Source of the DNA: an uncultured Sphingopyxis sp.
GTDB taxonomy: Bacteria > Pseudomonadota > Alphaproteobacteria > Sphingomonadales > Sphingomonadaceae
DNA: 13,883 nucleotides
Assembly (NCBI GenBank): GCA_937957805.1
Contig: CALFXW010000073.1
Location: forward strand, 1 to 13,883
Direction of reading: 5' to 3'
Below the pieces are notes generated by a model that was not told the origin of the DNA, did not search any database, and worked only from the letters and a program-made list of their open reading frames with translations. This document shows positions 7,036 to 13,603 of this stretch, in pieces (the stretch's first letter is position 1; every line of letters starts with the position of its first letter). The translations under genes were made by a program, and so were the position numbers.

Positions 7036-7745
7036 TGCGCAGGTGCAGCGCCCTGTTGGTGGTGGCGCTGCTGCTGGGCGGCTGTGATTATTTCGGCCAC
7101 CGTCCCGACAGCGCGATGGATTTTCCAGAGGCGAACCGCCCGGTTGCGCCCACGGTTGCGACCCGCTGGGATGATGAGGATGTGCGCGACCGGCTGGGTG
7201 AAGCCGATGATGTGATGAACCAATCGGACATTCGCGCCGGGATGACGGTGGCGGATATTGGCGCTGGCGATGGTTATTATACCGTCCGGCTGGCGAGCAG
7301 GGTGGGCGCGAACGGACGCGTATTGGCGCAGGATATTTTGCCCAATGTCATCGAACGGCTGGGGGATCGTATCGCGCGGGAACGGCTGGAAAATGTGTCG
7401 ATCCGACTGGGCGCGGCGGATGACCCCCGCCTGCCCGCCAATAGTTTTGACCGGGTGCTGATGGTGCATATGTATCATGAAATCGCCGAACCCTATGCCT
7501 TCCTCTGGCGATTATGGCCGGCGTTGCGCAGCGGAGGACAGGTGATTGTGGTCGATGGTAACCGGCCGATTGCCAACCATGGCACGCCCCTGTCCCTGCT
7601 CATATGTGAATTTCAGGCGGCGGGTTATCGCCCTGTTGCCTTTGTCGATAAGCCCAATGCCGGGGGCTATCTGGTGCGCTTTGCCCGCGCCGAAAATCGT
7701 CCCGCGCCCAATGCCATCCGCCCGTGTAAAGCACCTGGAAGCTAA
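7035..7745 (+). CDS. Lipoprotein-signal class I SAM-dependent methyltransferase
   Basis: A 236-residue protein with a lipoprotein signal (MRRCSALLVVALLLGGC, lipobox L14-G15-G16-C17) followed by a Rossmann methyltransferase domain. SAM-binding motif I is VADIGAGDGYYTVRLA (72-87), followed by an acidic strand-2 end (LAQDI), a DRVLMVHMYHEI segment and GGQVIVVDGN. The domain is short but appears complete. The acceptor is unknown. It lacks NPPY, so it is not PrmC, the enzyme that methylates release-factor GGQ. ATG 7035 shares one base with the prfB stop (TGATG) and GGAGG at 7020-7024 lies ten bases upstream, so translation is probably coupled. A periplasmic location would be odd for a SAM enzyme because SAM is cytoplasmic; similar proteins occur widely in proteobacteria with the same puzzle. 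Confidence 0.85.
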   Translation: MRRCSALLVVALLLGGCDYFGHRPDSAMDFPEANRPVAPTVATRWDDEDVRDRLGEADDVMNQSDIRAGMTVADIGAGDGYYTVRLASRVGANGRVLAQDILPNVIERLGDRIARERLENVSIRLGAADDPRLPANSFDRVLMVHMYHEIAEPYAFLWRLWPALRSGGQVIVVDGNRPIANHGTPLSLLICEFQAAGYRPVAFVDKPNAGGYLVRFARAENRPAPNAIRPCKAPGS

Positions 7746-7754
7746 GCCTGCGCC

Positions 7755-8669
7755 TCAGCCATAATCGGGGTCATCATCGAAGGGTGAAAAATGCGGATAA
7801 TCATCCGCCACGCTGTCGCTGAACTGGGCGGGCCGTTTTTCCAGGAAGCTGACGACGCCTTCCTTGGCATCGGCCATCCGCCCGCGCGTATAAATCATCC
7901 GGCTGTCCCAACGGTGCGCGACATTGGGGTGCGGCGCGCCCGCCATCCGCCAGAGCATGTGGCGCGTTGCGGCGATGGACACGGGGGAGGATGCGCTGGT
8001 CAACTTATCCGCCAGCGCCAATGCCGCATCGACCAATTCGCCTTGGGCATGGACGCTTTGGACAAGGCCAGCCTCCAACGCTTCTGCTGCATCGAAAATC
8101 CGGCCCGACATGCACCAGTCGAGCGCGCGGGGCAGCCCGACAAGGCGCGGCAGATACCAGCTTGATGCCGCTTCGGGGACAATGCCGCGCCGCGCAAAGA
8201 CAAAGCCGAACCGCGCAGTGTCGGCGGCAAGGCGCATGTCCATCGGCAGCGTCATGGTAACGCCAATGCCGACCGCCGCGCCGTTGATCGCGCCGATCAC
8301 CGGCTTTTTGCAAGCAAATATGCGGCTGGTCAGCGCGCCGCCCGAATCGCGCACCAGCGGGTGGCTGTAATCTATGCTGCCATCGGCGCGGGTGGGGGAT
8401 GACCCATCGGCAGGCGCCTTGTCCGCGCGCTTGTCATAGTCAAAGGTGGCGGCCCCCGCCGATAAATCTGCCCCCGCGCAAAAGGCGCGGGTGCCATCGC
8501 CTGTAACAATTACCGAACGAATGGCATCATCGCCGTCCGCCTGATCGAATGCGGCAATCAATTCATCCTTCATCTGGGTGGTAAAGGCGTTCATCGCCTG
8601 CGGGCGGTGGAGCGTGATGCACAGCGCATTGGCCGCGCGTTCGATCTTAATGGTGGCAGAATCAGACAT
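7755..8669 (-). CDS. Crotonase-family enoyl-CoA hydratase/isomerase
   Basis: A 304-residue crotonase-fold protein acting on acyl-CoA thioesters in the cytoplasm. The oxyanion hole is built by AFCAGADLS (62-70) and NGAAVGIG (129-136). Aligned to rat enoyl-CoA hydratase, the Glu144 position is Thr138 and the Glu164 position is Phe158, so both hydratase acids are missing. Glu166 in GIVPEAASSWYLPR instead matches the glutamate used by delta3,delta2-enoyl-CoA isomerases. A roughly 30-residue polar insert (75-107) follows the CAGADLS loop. The C-terminal helical region (MADAKEGVVSFLEKRPAQF) is typical. The exact reaction cannot be assigned; an isomerase-type role is more plausible than hydration. 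It converges on the methyltransferase gene with nine bases between them. No clear ribosome site is seen before the ATG at 8669. Confidence 0.88.
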   Translation of the reverse strand: MSDSATIKIERAANALCITLHRPQAMNAFTTQMKDELIAAFDQADGDDAIRSVIVTGDGTRAFCAGADLSAGAATFDYDKRADKAPADGSSPTRADGSIDYSHPLVRDSGGALTSRIFACKKPVIGAINGAAVGIGVTMTLPMDMRLAADTARFGFVFARRGIVPEAASSWYLPRLVGLPRALDWCMSGRIFDAAEALEAGLVQSVHAQGELVDAALALADKLTSASSPVSIAATRHMLWRMAGAPHPNVAHRWDSRMIYTRGRMADAKEGVVSFLEKRPAQFSDSVADDYPHFSPFDDDPDYG

Positions 8670-8825
8670 TTGGCATGGCTAACGCCAATATATGGCGGAG
8701 GGAAGGGGCTTGTTCGCCAAAAAGGGCCGCTATAACCGCAATCCGAATGATCGATCTCAGGGTATCAACGGCATAGGCTTCCACCAATTTGACGGCTGAA
8801 AATATGTCCGTGCAATGACGATCAC

Positions 8826-9608
8826 TCAAGGTTTAAACCGGCAGTCGTGCAGAACCGGCGTGCCCGCAATTTCGGATGCGCGTTCGCATACAACGGTGAT
8901 CTGGTCGCCGGCGTTTAGGTCCGCGGCGTGTGGCTGGTCATCCGCCACCAGATTGACCATTGCCGACATGAATTCATTGTCGGTGCGCAACTTCACCACC
9001 GGGTGGTTCAAAAAGTCGAGGTCGACGCCGTCAACCTCTCCAGAAACCTGCAGCGGCCCGCCATCGTAGCGCTGCTGCGCCCGCGCCTCGTTGGCCTGAT
9101 ATTCTCGGAACATTTCCCGCGCAGTGACCGTTCGCCGCGCCGCGACTAGAGGGAATTGTTGCGTTTCGTGTTCGGCATTTTCGGTCGTCGATGGGTCCAA
9201 TGCGGGCGGTGACGGCGGATTGATTTTTCCCGCGACAATCGCAGCACCCAACAAGCCGAGCGCAGCCAGTCCGATGATCGACCCCGTGCCGATATGATTC
9301 CGCTGCTTCACCCCGTGCAAAATTTCTAGATCCACCTCGACCCGTCCAGCATCAGCGCGGATGGCTGCAATGCGCGCGGAAACGGGTGCGCCGGAATCGA
9401 GCGCATCTGCTGCGCCGCCCGCATCACCTTCGAGACACCCCAGATTGACGCCGGCTAAGGTGAAGATTGCGACACCACCGGCGGCCGTGTCGCGGACAAG
9501 TTTCACCGGCTCCGAATGGCGCAACGCGGCAAGCGCCCTTTGCTGGCGCGATCCGGGAATGACTGCCCCCGCCGCCAAAACCATGGGCACCACATCACTA
9601 TCGCTCAT
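8826..9608 (-). CDS. Uncharacterised membrane protein: HIRAN-like N-terminus, TM helix, tRNA_anti-like OB domain
   Basis: A 260-residue protein from ATG 9608, which has GGAGGGG just upstream; the frame is open far beyond, but that stretch is antisense to purC. Three parts can be seen. Residues 8-95 (AGAVIPGSRQQRALAALRHS, EPVKLVRD, GVAIFTLAGVNLGCLEGD, AADALDSGAPVSARIAAI) follow the rhythm of HIRAN domains, with a degenerate centre. Residues 107-127 form one hydrophobic helix. Residues 160-258 (VTAREMFREYQANEARAQQRY, GGPLQVSGEVDGVDLD, VNLVADD, LNAGDQITVVCERAS, VLHDCRF) match the tRNA_anti-like OB-fold family. Function unknown. It is divergent from purC across a 210-base gap. Domain calls are from motif pattern only; the OB part is the firmer. 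Confidence 0.7.
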   Translation of the reverse strand: MSDSDVVPMVLAAGAVIPGSRQQRALAALRHSEPVKLVRDTAAGGVAIFTLAGVNLGCLEGDAGGAADALDSGAPVSARIAAIRADAGRVEVDLEILHGVKQRNHIGTGSIIGLAALGLLGAAIVAGKINPPSPPALDPSTTENAEHETQQFPLVAARRTVTAREMFREYQANEARAQQRYDGGPLQVSGEVDGVDLDFLNHPVVKLRTDNEFMSAMVNLVADDQPHAADLNAGDQITVVCERASEIAGTPVLHDCRFKP

Positions 9609-9663
9609 CCGCCCCTCCACCAACCACCAGCACGCAACAGCGATAGCAGACTGCCGCGCGCAT

Positions 9664-9673
9664 GTCACGTGAC
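9664..9673. promoter_or_regulatory. Perfect 10-bp palindrome in the divergent purC intergenic region
   Basis: GTCACGTGAC reads the same on both strands and lies in the 210-base gap between the HIRAN-like/OB gene and purC. It could bind a dimeric regulator. One short palindrome in GC-rich DNA may also be chance, so this is tentative. Confidence 0.25.
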
Positions 9674-9747
9674 GCCAAGGCTGCGCCATTTGCGCGCGGC
9701 GGGCAGTTGCGCTAAAGCCGCGCGCACCGCCCCGGAACGAGGAGCCG

Positions 9748-9776
9748 TTGGCTTCTTGTCGCCGGGGCACTATCTT
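9748..9776 (+). promoter_or_regulatory. Candidate sigma-70-type promoter of purC
   Basis: TTGGCT (9748-9753) and TATCTT (9771-9776) are separated by exactly 17 bases, placing transcription start near 9783, about 36 bases before the purC ATG. Both boxes are imperfect, so this is the best candidate by eye only. Confidence 0.4.
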
Positions 9777-9818
9777 TTCACCCGCCGCACCACGCCCGCT
9801 TGATTTAGGAAGACCGCC

Positions 9819-10595
9819 ATGGCTCGCCGCCGCCAAATATATGAAGGTAAAGCCAAAATCCTGTACGAAGGGCCGGAACCGGGCACCATCATCCAATATT
9901 TTAAGGATGATGCGACGGCGTTCAATGCGCAGAAAAAGGGCACGATCAACGGCAAGGGCGTGCTCAACAACCGTATTTCGGAACATATTTTCACCTTGCT
10001 CGGCCATATCGGCGTGCCCACCCATTTCATCAAACGCCTGAACATGCGCGAACAATTGGTGCGGCAGGTTGAAATCGTGCCGATCGAAGTGGTGGTGCGC
10101 AACGTCGCGGCGGGCAGCATCTCCAAACGTCTGGGGATAGAGGAGGGGACGGCGCTGCCGCGTACGCTCATCGAATATTATTACAAGGACGACGCGCTGG
10201 GTGACCCCCTGATTGCGGAGGAACATATCGCCTGTTTCAGTTGGTGCAGTCAGGAAGAATTGCACGACATGTCGGACATGGCGATCCGCATCAATGATTT
10301 CCTGTGCGGCATGTTTGCCGGTGTCGGCATCCGCCTCGTCGATTTCAAAATGGAATTTGGCCGGCTGTGGGACGGCGAATGGAGCCGGATCATCCTGGCC
10401 GATGAAATCAGCCCCGACGGTTGCCGCCTGTGGGACATGGCGACCAATGAAAAATTGGACAAGGACCGGTTCCGCCGCGACCTTGGCGGCGAAAGCGAAG
10501 CCTATCAGGAAGTGGCGCGGCGATTGGGTCTGATGCCGGAGGGGCCGGAGGGCGCGGTGCTCGACCTCGACAGCCACCGCAAGTCCAAGGGGTAG
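9819..10595 (+). CDS. purC: Phosphoribosylaminoimidazole-succinocarboxamide synthase (SAICAR synthetase)
   Basis: A 258-residue enzyme of de novo purine synthesis that joins CAIR and L-aspartate with ATP to give SAICAR, in the cytoplasm. Signature stretches are all present: YEGKAK (8-13, nucleotide loop), DDATAFN (30-36), the RNVAAGS substrate motif (94-100), LVDFKMEFG (173-181) and ILADEISPD (192-200). Length is normal for bacterial PurC. AGGAAGA at 9807-9813 is a good ribosome site five bases before the ATG. The gene is apparently monocistronic here, with a probable promoter at 9748-9776, and converges on a small minus-strand gene nine bases beyond its stop. Nothing unusual in the protein. 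Confidence 0.97.
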   Translation: MARRRQIYEGKAKILYEGPEPGTIIQYFKDDATAFNAQKKGTINGKGVLNNRISEHIFTLLGHIGVPTHFIKRLNMREQLVRQVEIVPIEVVVRNVAAGSISKRLGIEEGTALPRTLIEYYYKDDALGDPLIAEEHIACFSWCSQEELHDMSDMAIRINDFLCGMFAGVGIRLVDFKMEFGRLWDGEWSRIILADEISPDGCRLWDMATNEKLDKDRFRRDLGGESEAYQEVARRLGLMPEGPEGAVLDLDSHRKSKG

Positions 10596-10597
10596 CG

Positions 10598-10611
10598 CGG
10601 CTTTTTAGCCG
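10598..10611. terminator. Short palindrome at the purC/small-protein convergent junction
   Basis: CGGCT (10598-10602), loop TTTT, AGCCG (10607-10611): a perfect five-pair stem sitting exactly between convergent genes and overlapping the minus-strand gene's stop codon. It is small and lacks an external T-run, so if it ends transcription in either direction it is weak. Confidence 0.25.
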
Positions 10612-11006
10612 GGGCGAACCGCCCAGTCCCACATATTCCACAGCGCCGCGCGCGCTTCGTCGTGCAGAAAATCACGCGATTCTGCGTCAAATCGCGCGCG
10701 GTCTTCATTCGCCACTGCTTCGATTAAATTGCCGAGCAGCGCCTCATCATGGCTGAGGCAGGGGCAGCAGGGCGGCGATAAAGTGAAAATTTCGGGCCAG
10801 ATGCTGGCCATTGCGCCTGCGACATGGATGTGGCGCAACGCCGCCTCCCCCCCGCCCAGACGGCGGCTGAGCGGGCCAAGCGAATCGACCCCGCTGTGGC
10901 GGTAGGTCAGGTGAAGGCGGATTGCCAAAATTGCATCGCGCGCCACCGCCGCCAATTCGCTGGTGCGCGGGGCTTGAGTCAATTTTTCGAGCAATAAGGA
11001 CGTCAT
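10605..11006 (-). CDS. Small Cys-cluster protein of unknown function (DUF6628-like)
   Basis: A 133-residue soluble protein, largely helical by composition, with no signal peptide or membrane segment. The central feature is PPCCPCLSHDEALLGNLIEAV, with Cys80, Cys81 and Cys83 followed by an acidic helix. I associate this CC-x-C plus [ML][ST]xxEA pattern with DUF6628, a family I recall from sphingomonads, but this is from memory and unverified. The clustered cysteines could bind metal or an iron-sulfur cluster; that is inference. ATG 11006 has an AGAGGG ribosome site upstream. Upstream lies a Fur-box-like palindrome shared with the divergent membrane-protein genes, which would fit iron-linked expression. 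An ORF in another frame (10747-11049, minus) lacks this conserved look and is not annotated. Confidence 0.75.
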   Translation of the reverse strand: MTSLLLEKLTQAPRTSELAAVARDAILAIRLHLTYRHSGVDSLGPLSRRLGGGEAALRHIHVAGAMASIWPEIFTLSPPCCPCLSHDEALLGNLIEAVANEDRARFDAESRDFLHDEARAALWNMWDWAVRPG

Positions 11007-11112
11007 CGCACCCTCTCATCCAAACAACTGCCGGGGCCCGATGCGGCATGACCAGTGCCGCGTGGGGAGAAATGGGGGGATTCGGACCCCGGCCCGACCT
11101 TTGTGCAATATC

Positions 11113-11133
11113 TGCTATTGATAGTCAATCGCA
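11113..11133. promoter_or_regulatory. Fur-box-like palindromic operator
   Basis: Arms TGCTATTGA (11113-11121) and TCAATCGCA (11125-11133) around TAG are complementary at eight of nine positions, with a perfect core ATTGA/TCAAT. Aligned by eye with the classical 19-base Fur consensus GATAATGATAATCATTATC it agrees at about 13 positions. It lies in the 211-base divergent gap between the Cys-cluster gene (start 11006) and the membrane-protein pair (start 11218), an AT-rich island in GC-rich DNA, as expected of a promoter-operator region. The identity of the regulator is inference. Confidence 0.5.
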
Positions 11134-11217
11134 ATAAATAGTCCCCGATGAATATGGATGGCGAAACGAAGGCATCGTGCTACCTTCCCCGGACGGGGGC
11201 CGTGGGGAGTGCGGACT

Positions 11218-11517
11218 ATGGGACACAAGGCTTTGATTGGGCTGGCAATTGTCATGATATTGATGGGGGCCTTATGGATCGGGCAGGGTCTGGGCATCAT
11301 CAAATGGCCGGCAAGCAGCTTTATGATTGGCAGGCCGGTGTGGAGCTGGAACGGCAGCGCGCTGCTGCTGGTTGGCGCGGCGGCGCTGAAGGGGGGGGTG
11401 CCGCTGCCCCGTTCCTATCTCGACACGCTCGATACGAACGGGAGGGGTGCTTCCCAACATCCGTTCGTGCCCTGCGAAGTCGAAACACGGGCATTTAAGA
11501 GAGGGAGGTTGCAATGA
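11218..11517 (+). CDS. Small two-helix membrane protein with a repeat-encoded C-terminal tail
   Basis: A 99-residue protein. Residues 1-57 look like a familiar small inner-membrane protein: helix 1 (about 5-24, ALIGLAIVMILMGALWIGQG), a GIIKWPASSFMIGRPVWSW hairpin and helix 2 (about 44-57). Such proteins usually end soon after helix 2. Here the frame runs through a G8 tract (11391-11398) into a 39-residue polar tail whose residues 64-92 are encoded by the inverted repeat at 11408-11491. ATG 11218 is chosen because GGGGAG (11204-11209) lies eight bases upstream and the helix then starts at once; ATG 11158 has no ribosome site. The stop overlaps the next gene's start (ATGA, 11514-11517). Function unknown. 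Confidence 0.7.
   Translation: MGHKALIGLAIVMILMGALWIGQGLGIIKWPASSFMIGRPVWSWNGSALLLVGAAALKGGVPLPRSYLDTLDTNGRGASQHPFVPCEVETRAFKRGRLQ
11408..11491. repeat. Palindromic repeat element (paired inverted arms) inside a coding tail
   Basis: The left arm (11408-11442) is itself palindromic: CCCGTTC at its start and GAACGGG at its end are perfect complements, with TATC-tCGA / TCGATA nested inside. The right arm (11461-11491) contains CCGTTCGT, GCGAAGTCGA and ACACGGG, and in reverse complement resembles the left arm (cccgt, tcgac, acgaacgg shared). ACGAACGG (11434-11441) and CCGTTCGT (11461-11468) can form an eight-pair stem. This resembles a dispersed element I associate with sphingomonad genomes (CGTTCGTGTCGAGC / GAAGTCGAGACACG type), here diverged. 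Confidence 0.6.
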
Positions 11518-12209
11518 CAGCGGAACGGCGGATTTTCTGGGCATTAGCGCTGGTCGCGGGGCTGCTGATTATCGGCACCGCCTATTATTTTTCGACCATC
11601 GCCCAACATGCCTGCGACGGGGTGGCGGGCGATTCGATGCTGCGTTTCGAACTGGTGCGCAACGTTGGCGATTTGCAGGCGCTGTTCGGTGCCGACCCGT
11701 GCCGCACGACGCTCGCCAACGGGTTTGACGCGGTCAACCGCATCGACGTCATGGTCTTCATCCCCGCCTTTACCGCCTTTCAGATCTTTCTGGCGCTTGC
11801 GCTGCGCGGGCGCGGGCGCTGGCTGTCAGTGTTCATCGTCAATGCCGCGCTGGTGGCGGCGGCATGCGACCTATATGAGGATCAACATCTTTTCGCCTTG
11901 GCGTCGCAATTGCGGGCGGGTCATGCGCCACAGGCAATGCTTCTCGGCCCCCTATTCTGGCTGGTTCGGGTCAAATTTGCGCTGCTCGCCATCAATTGTA
12001 TCGCCTTGGGCTGGCTGCTGGCGCGGCGGGGGACACAAGCCAGCCGTTGGAGCGCCCATGGTGTGAAGTTCGGCGGATTGCTCAGCATTTTGGGGCTTTA
12101 TTGGCATGCGCTGCTCGGCCTCGGCATCACCATCGCCTGGGCGATTTTGCTGGTGGCGGCGCTCCTCGCCGTGCTGCGCGGCAATGGGTCAAAGCTAGCG
12201 GCTGGGTAG
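11514..12209 (+). CDS. Multi-pass membrane protein of unknown function
   Basis: A 231-residue integral membrane protein I do not recognise. Hydrophobic segments are at about 7-27, 78-97, 102-119, 148-170 and 184-220, the last long enough for two helices. A soluble loop (31-74) carries Cys34 and Cys63, which could pair if periplasmic. The loop after the third segment has an acidic CDLYEDQHLF motif (118-127) and His197 lies in the final hydrophobic region (LYWHALLGLG); these polar groups within membrane segments might bind a ligand or metal, but that is speculation. The ribosome site GAGGGAGG (11501-11508) is strong, and the start overlaps the preceding small gene's stop (ATGA), so the two are probably translationally coupled and controlled by the upstream Fur-like site. 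Confidence 0.8.
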   Translation: MTAERRIFWALALVAGLLIIGTAYYFSTIAQHACDGVAGDSMLRFELVRNVGDLQALFGADPCRTTLANGFDAVNRIDVMVFIPAFTAFQIFLALALRGRGRWLSVFIVNAALVAAACDLYEDQHLFALASQLRAGHAPQAMLLGPLFWLVRVKFALLAINCIALGWLLARRGTQASRWSAHGVKFGGLLSILGLYWHALLGLGITIAWAILLVAALLAVLRGNGSKLAAG

Positions 12210-12258
12210 CGCACGCACGGCCCTATCCTATCGCGGACACGGCCGTCGCGCGCAGCGC

Positions 12259-13395
12259 TCAGGCCGCTTTGCCGTGTGTCACATCCATGCTGACCGCGCG
12301 CCCAGCCTCTATTTCCGCAGCCTTTGCCTCTACCAATTGGACGATATGGGCGATCATGTCGGCATCAGCGACATGGTGGTCGGTAACGCCCGATAGATAA
12401 ACCATATGCTTGCCATTGCCGCCGCCGGTTATGCCAATGTCGGTTTCGCGCGCTTCGCCCGGCCCGTTGACGACGCAGCCGAGCACCGACAGCGACATGG
12501 GTGTGCGGATGTGGGCCAGCGCTTCTTCCAATTTCTCCACCGTGCGGATGACATCAAATCCCTGTCGCGCGCAGCTGGGGCAGGAAACGACGCGCACTCC
12601 GCGCGTGCGCAGACCCAATGCCTTGAGCATTTCAAAGCCGACGCGCACTTCCTGTTCGGGTTCGGCGGACAGCGACACGCGGATGGTATCACCAATGCCG
12701 AACCACAGCAGGCTGCCGATGCCGATCGCCGATTTGACGGTGCCGCCGATCAGCCCGCCCGCCTCTGTAATACCAAGGTGCAGCGGGCAATCGACTGCTT
12801 CGGCCAATTGTTGATAGGCAGCGACCGCCAGAAAAACGTCGCTCGCCTTTACCGCCACCTTATATTCGTGGAAATCATGGTCTTGCAGCAGCTTGATATG
12901 GTCGAGCGCGCTTTCAACCAGCGCCTCGGGGCAGGGTTCGCCATATTTTTCGAGCAAATCGCGTTCGAGCGACCCGGCGTTGACCCCGATGCGGATGGCG
13001 CAGCCATTGGCCTTGGCCGCACGCACCACTTCGGCGATGCGTTCGTTCGACCCGATATTGCCGGGGTTGATGCGCAGGCACGCCGCGCCCGCGTCCGCTG
13101 CTTCCAGCGCGCGTTTGTAATGAAAATGAATGTCGGCGACCAATGGCACGCTCGCCGCGCGCGCGATGGTGCGAAAGGCGGCGGTCGCATCCTCTGTGGG
13201 GCAGGAAACGCGGATGATGTCCGCGCCCGCTTCTTCGCAGCGCCGTATCTGGTCGATGGTTGCCGCCGCATCCTCGGTCGGGGTGTTGGTCATCGTCTGG
13301 ACGCTGATCGGCGCGTTGCCGCCAACCGGCAAATTGCCAACCATGATCTGGCGCGATGGCCGCCGTATGATGTCGCGCCACGGGCGAATGGACAT
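12259..13395 (-). CDS. ispG: 4-hydroxy-3-methylbut-2-enyl diphosphate synthase (flavodoxin/ferredoxin type)
   Basis: The penultimate MEP-pathway enzyme, converting MEcPP to HMBPP for isoprenoid synthesis, using a 4Fe-4S cluster. Of 378 residues, the N-terminal TIM barrel carries VGNLPVGG, ISVQTMTNT, RVSCPTED and LRINPGNIG; the C-terminal cluster domain carries CPSC (Cys272, Cys275), Cys307 in LGCVVNGPGEA and the fourth ligand Glu314. All are present, so it should be active. TTG 13407 would add four residues, but the GGAG ribosome site lies within that extension, directly before ATG 13395, which I take as the start. It is the single-domain bacterial form. The gene converges on the membrane-protein gene (49-base gap) and is divergent from a porin gene. 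Confidence 0.97.
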   Translation of the reverse strand: MSIRPWRDIIRRPSRQIMVGNLPVGGNAPISVQTMTNTPTEDAAATIDQIRRCEEAGADIIRVSCPTEDATAAFRTIARAASVPLVADIHFHYKRALEAADAGAACLRINPGNIGSNERIAEVVRAAKANGCAIRIGVNAGSLERDLLEKYGEPCPEALVESALDHIKLLQDHDFHEYKVAVKASDVFLAVAAYQQLAEAVDCPLHLGITEAGGLIGGTVKSAIGIGSLLWFGIGDTIRVSLSAEPEQEVRVGFEMLKALGLRTRGVRVVSCPSCARQGFDVIRTVEKLEEALAHIRTPMSLSVLGCVVNGPGEARETDIGITGGGNGKHMVYLSGVTDHHVADADMIAHIVQLVEAKAAEIEAGRAVSMDVTHGKAA

Positions 13396-13483
13396 TATCT
13401 TCTCCAATTTCGGGCGGCTTATCGGCCTTCACGCGCCTATGCGCAACCATTTGCAGTTCGAATGTCCAACCGCATTTTCCCTA

Positions 13484-13498
13484 TTGTGCAACGCAACA
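13484..13498. promoter_or_regulatory. Near-palindromic site in the ispG/porin divergent region
   Basis: TTGTGCAACGCAACA has a TGC-AAC-GCA core with partly matching flanks. It sits in the 208-base gap between the divergent ispG and porin starts. TGC-N3-GCA sites are bound by several alphaproteobacterial regulators, for example the polyhydroxyalkanoate regulator PhaR at related sequences; linking this copy to any one protein would be a guess. The rest of the gap shows nothing else I can support. Confidence 0.25.
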
Positions 13499-13603
13499 TA
13501 TTTCGCCACCATGGGCGCAGCAAATATTCACCCCGAACCAAAGAGGGTGGGACTTGCGCAGGCGGGACGTTTTCGCAACGCTCAAAATATTGGGAGCAAA
13601 TTC

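Noticed and set aside
7035..7745. Identification of the methyltransferase as PrmC because it adjoins prfB.
   Set aside because: It lacks the NPPY motif, has a lipoprotein signal, and PrmC is usually linked to prfA.
9609..10577. Long minus-strand open frame extending the HIRAN-like/OB protein to 583 residues.
   Set aside because: The extension is antisense to purC, shows no domain pattern, and a good ribosome site marks ATG 9608 as the start.
12237..12277. ACACGGC / GCCGTGT inverted repeat at the convergent end of the membrane-protein gene and ispG.
   Set aside because: Seven pairs with a 27-base loop, no T-run, and the right arm lies inside ispG coding sequence, so it is probably chance.
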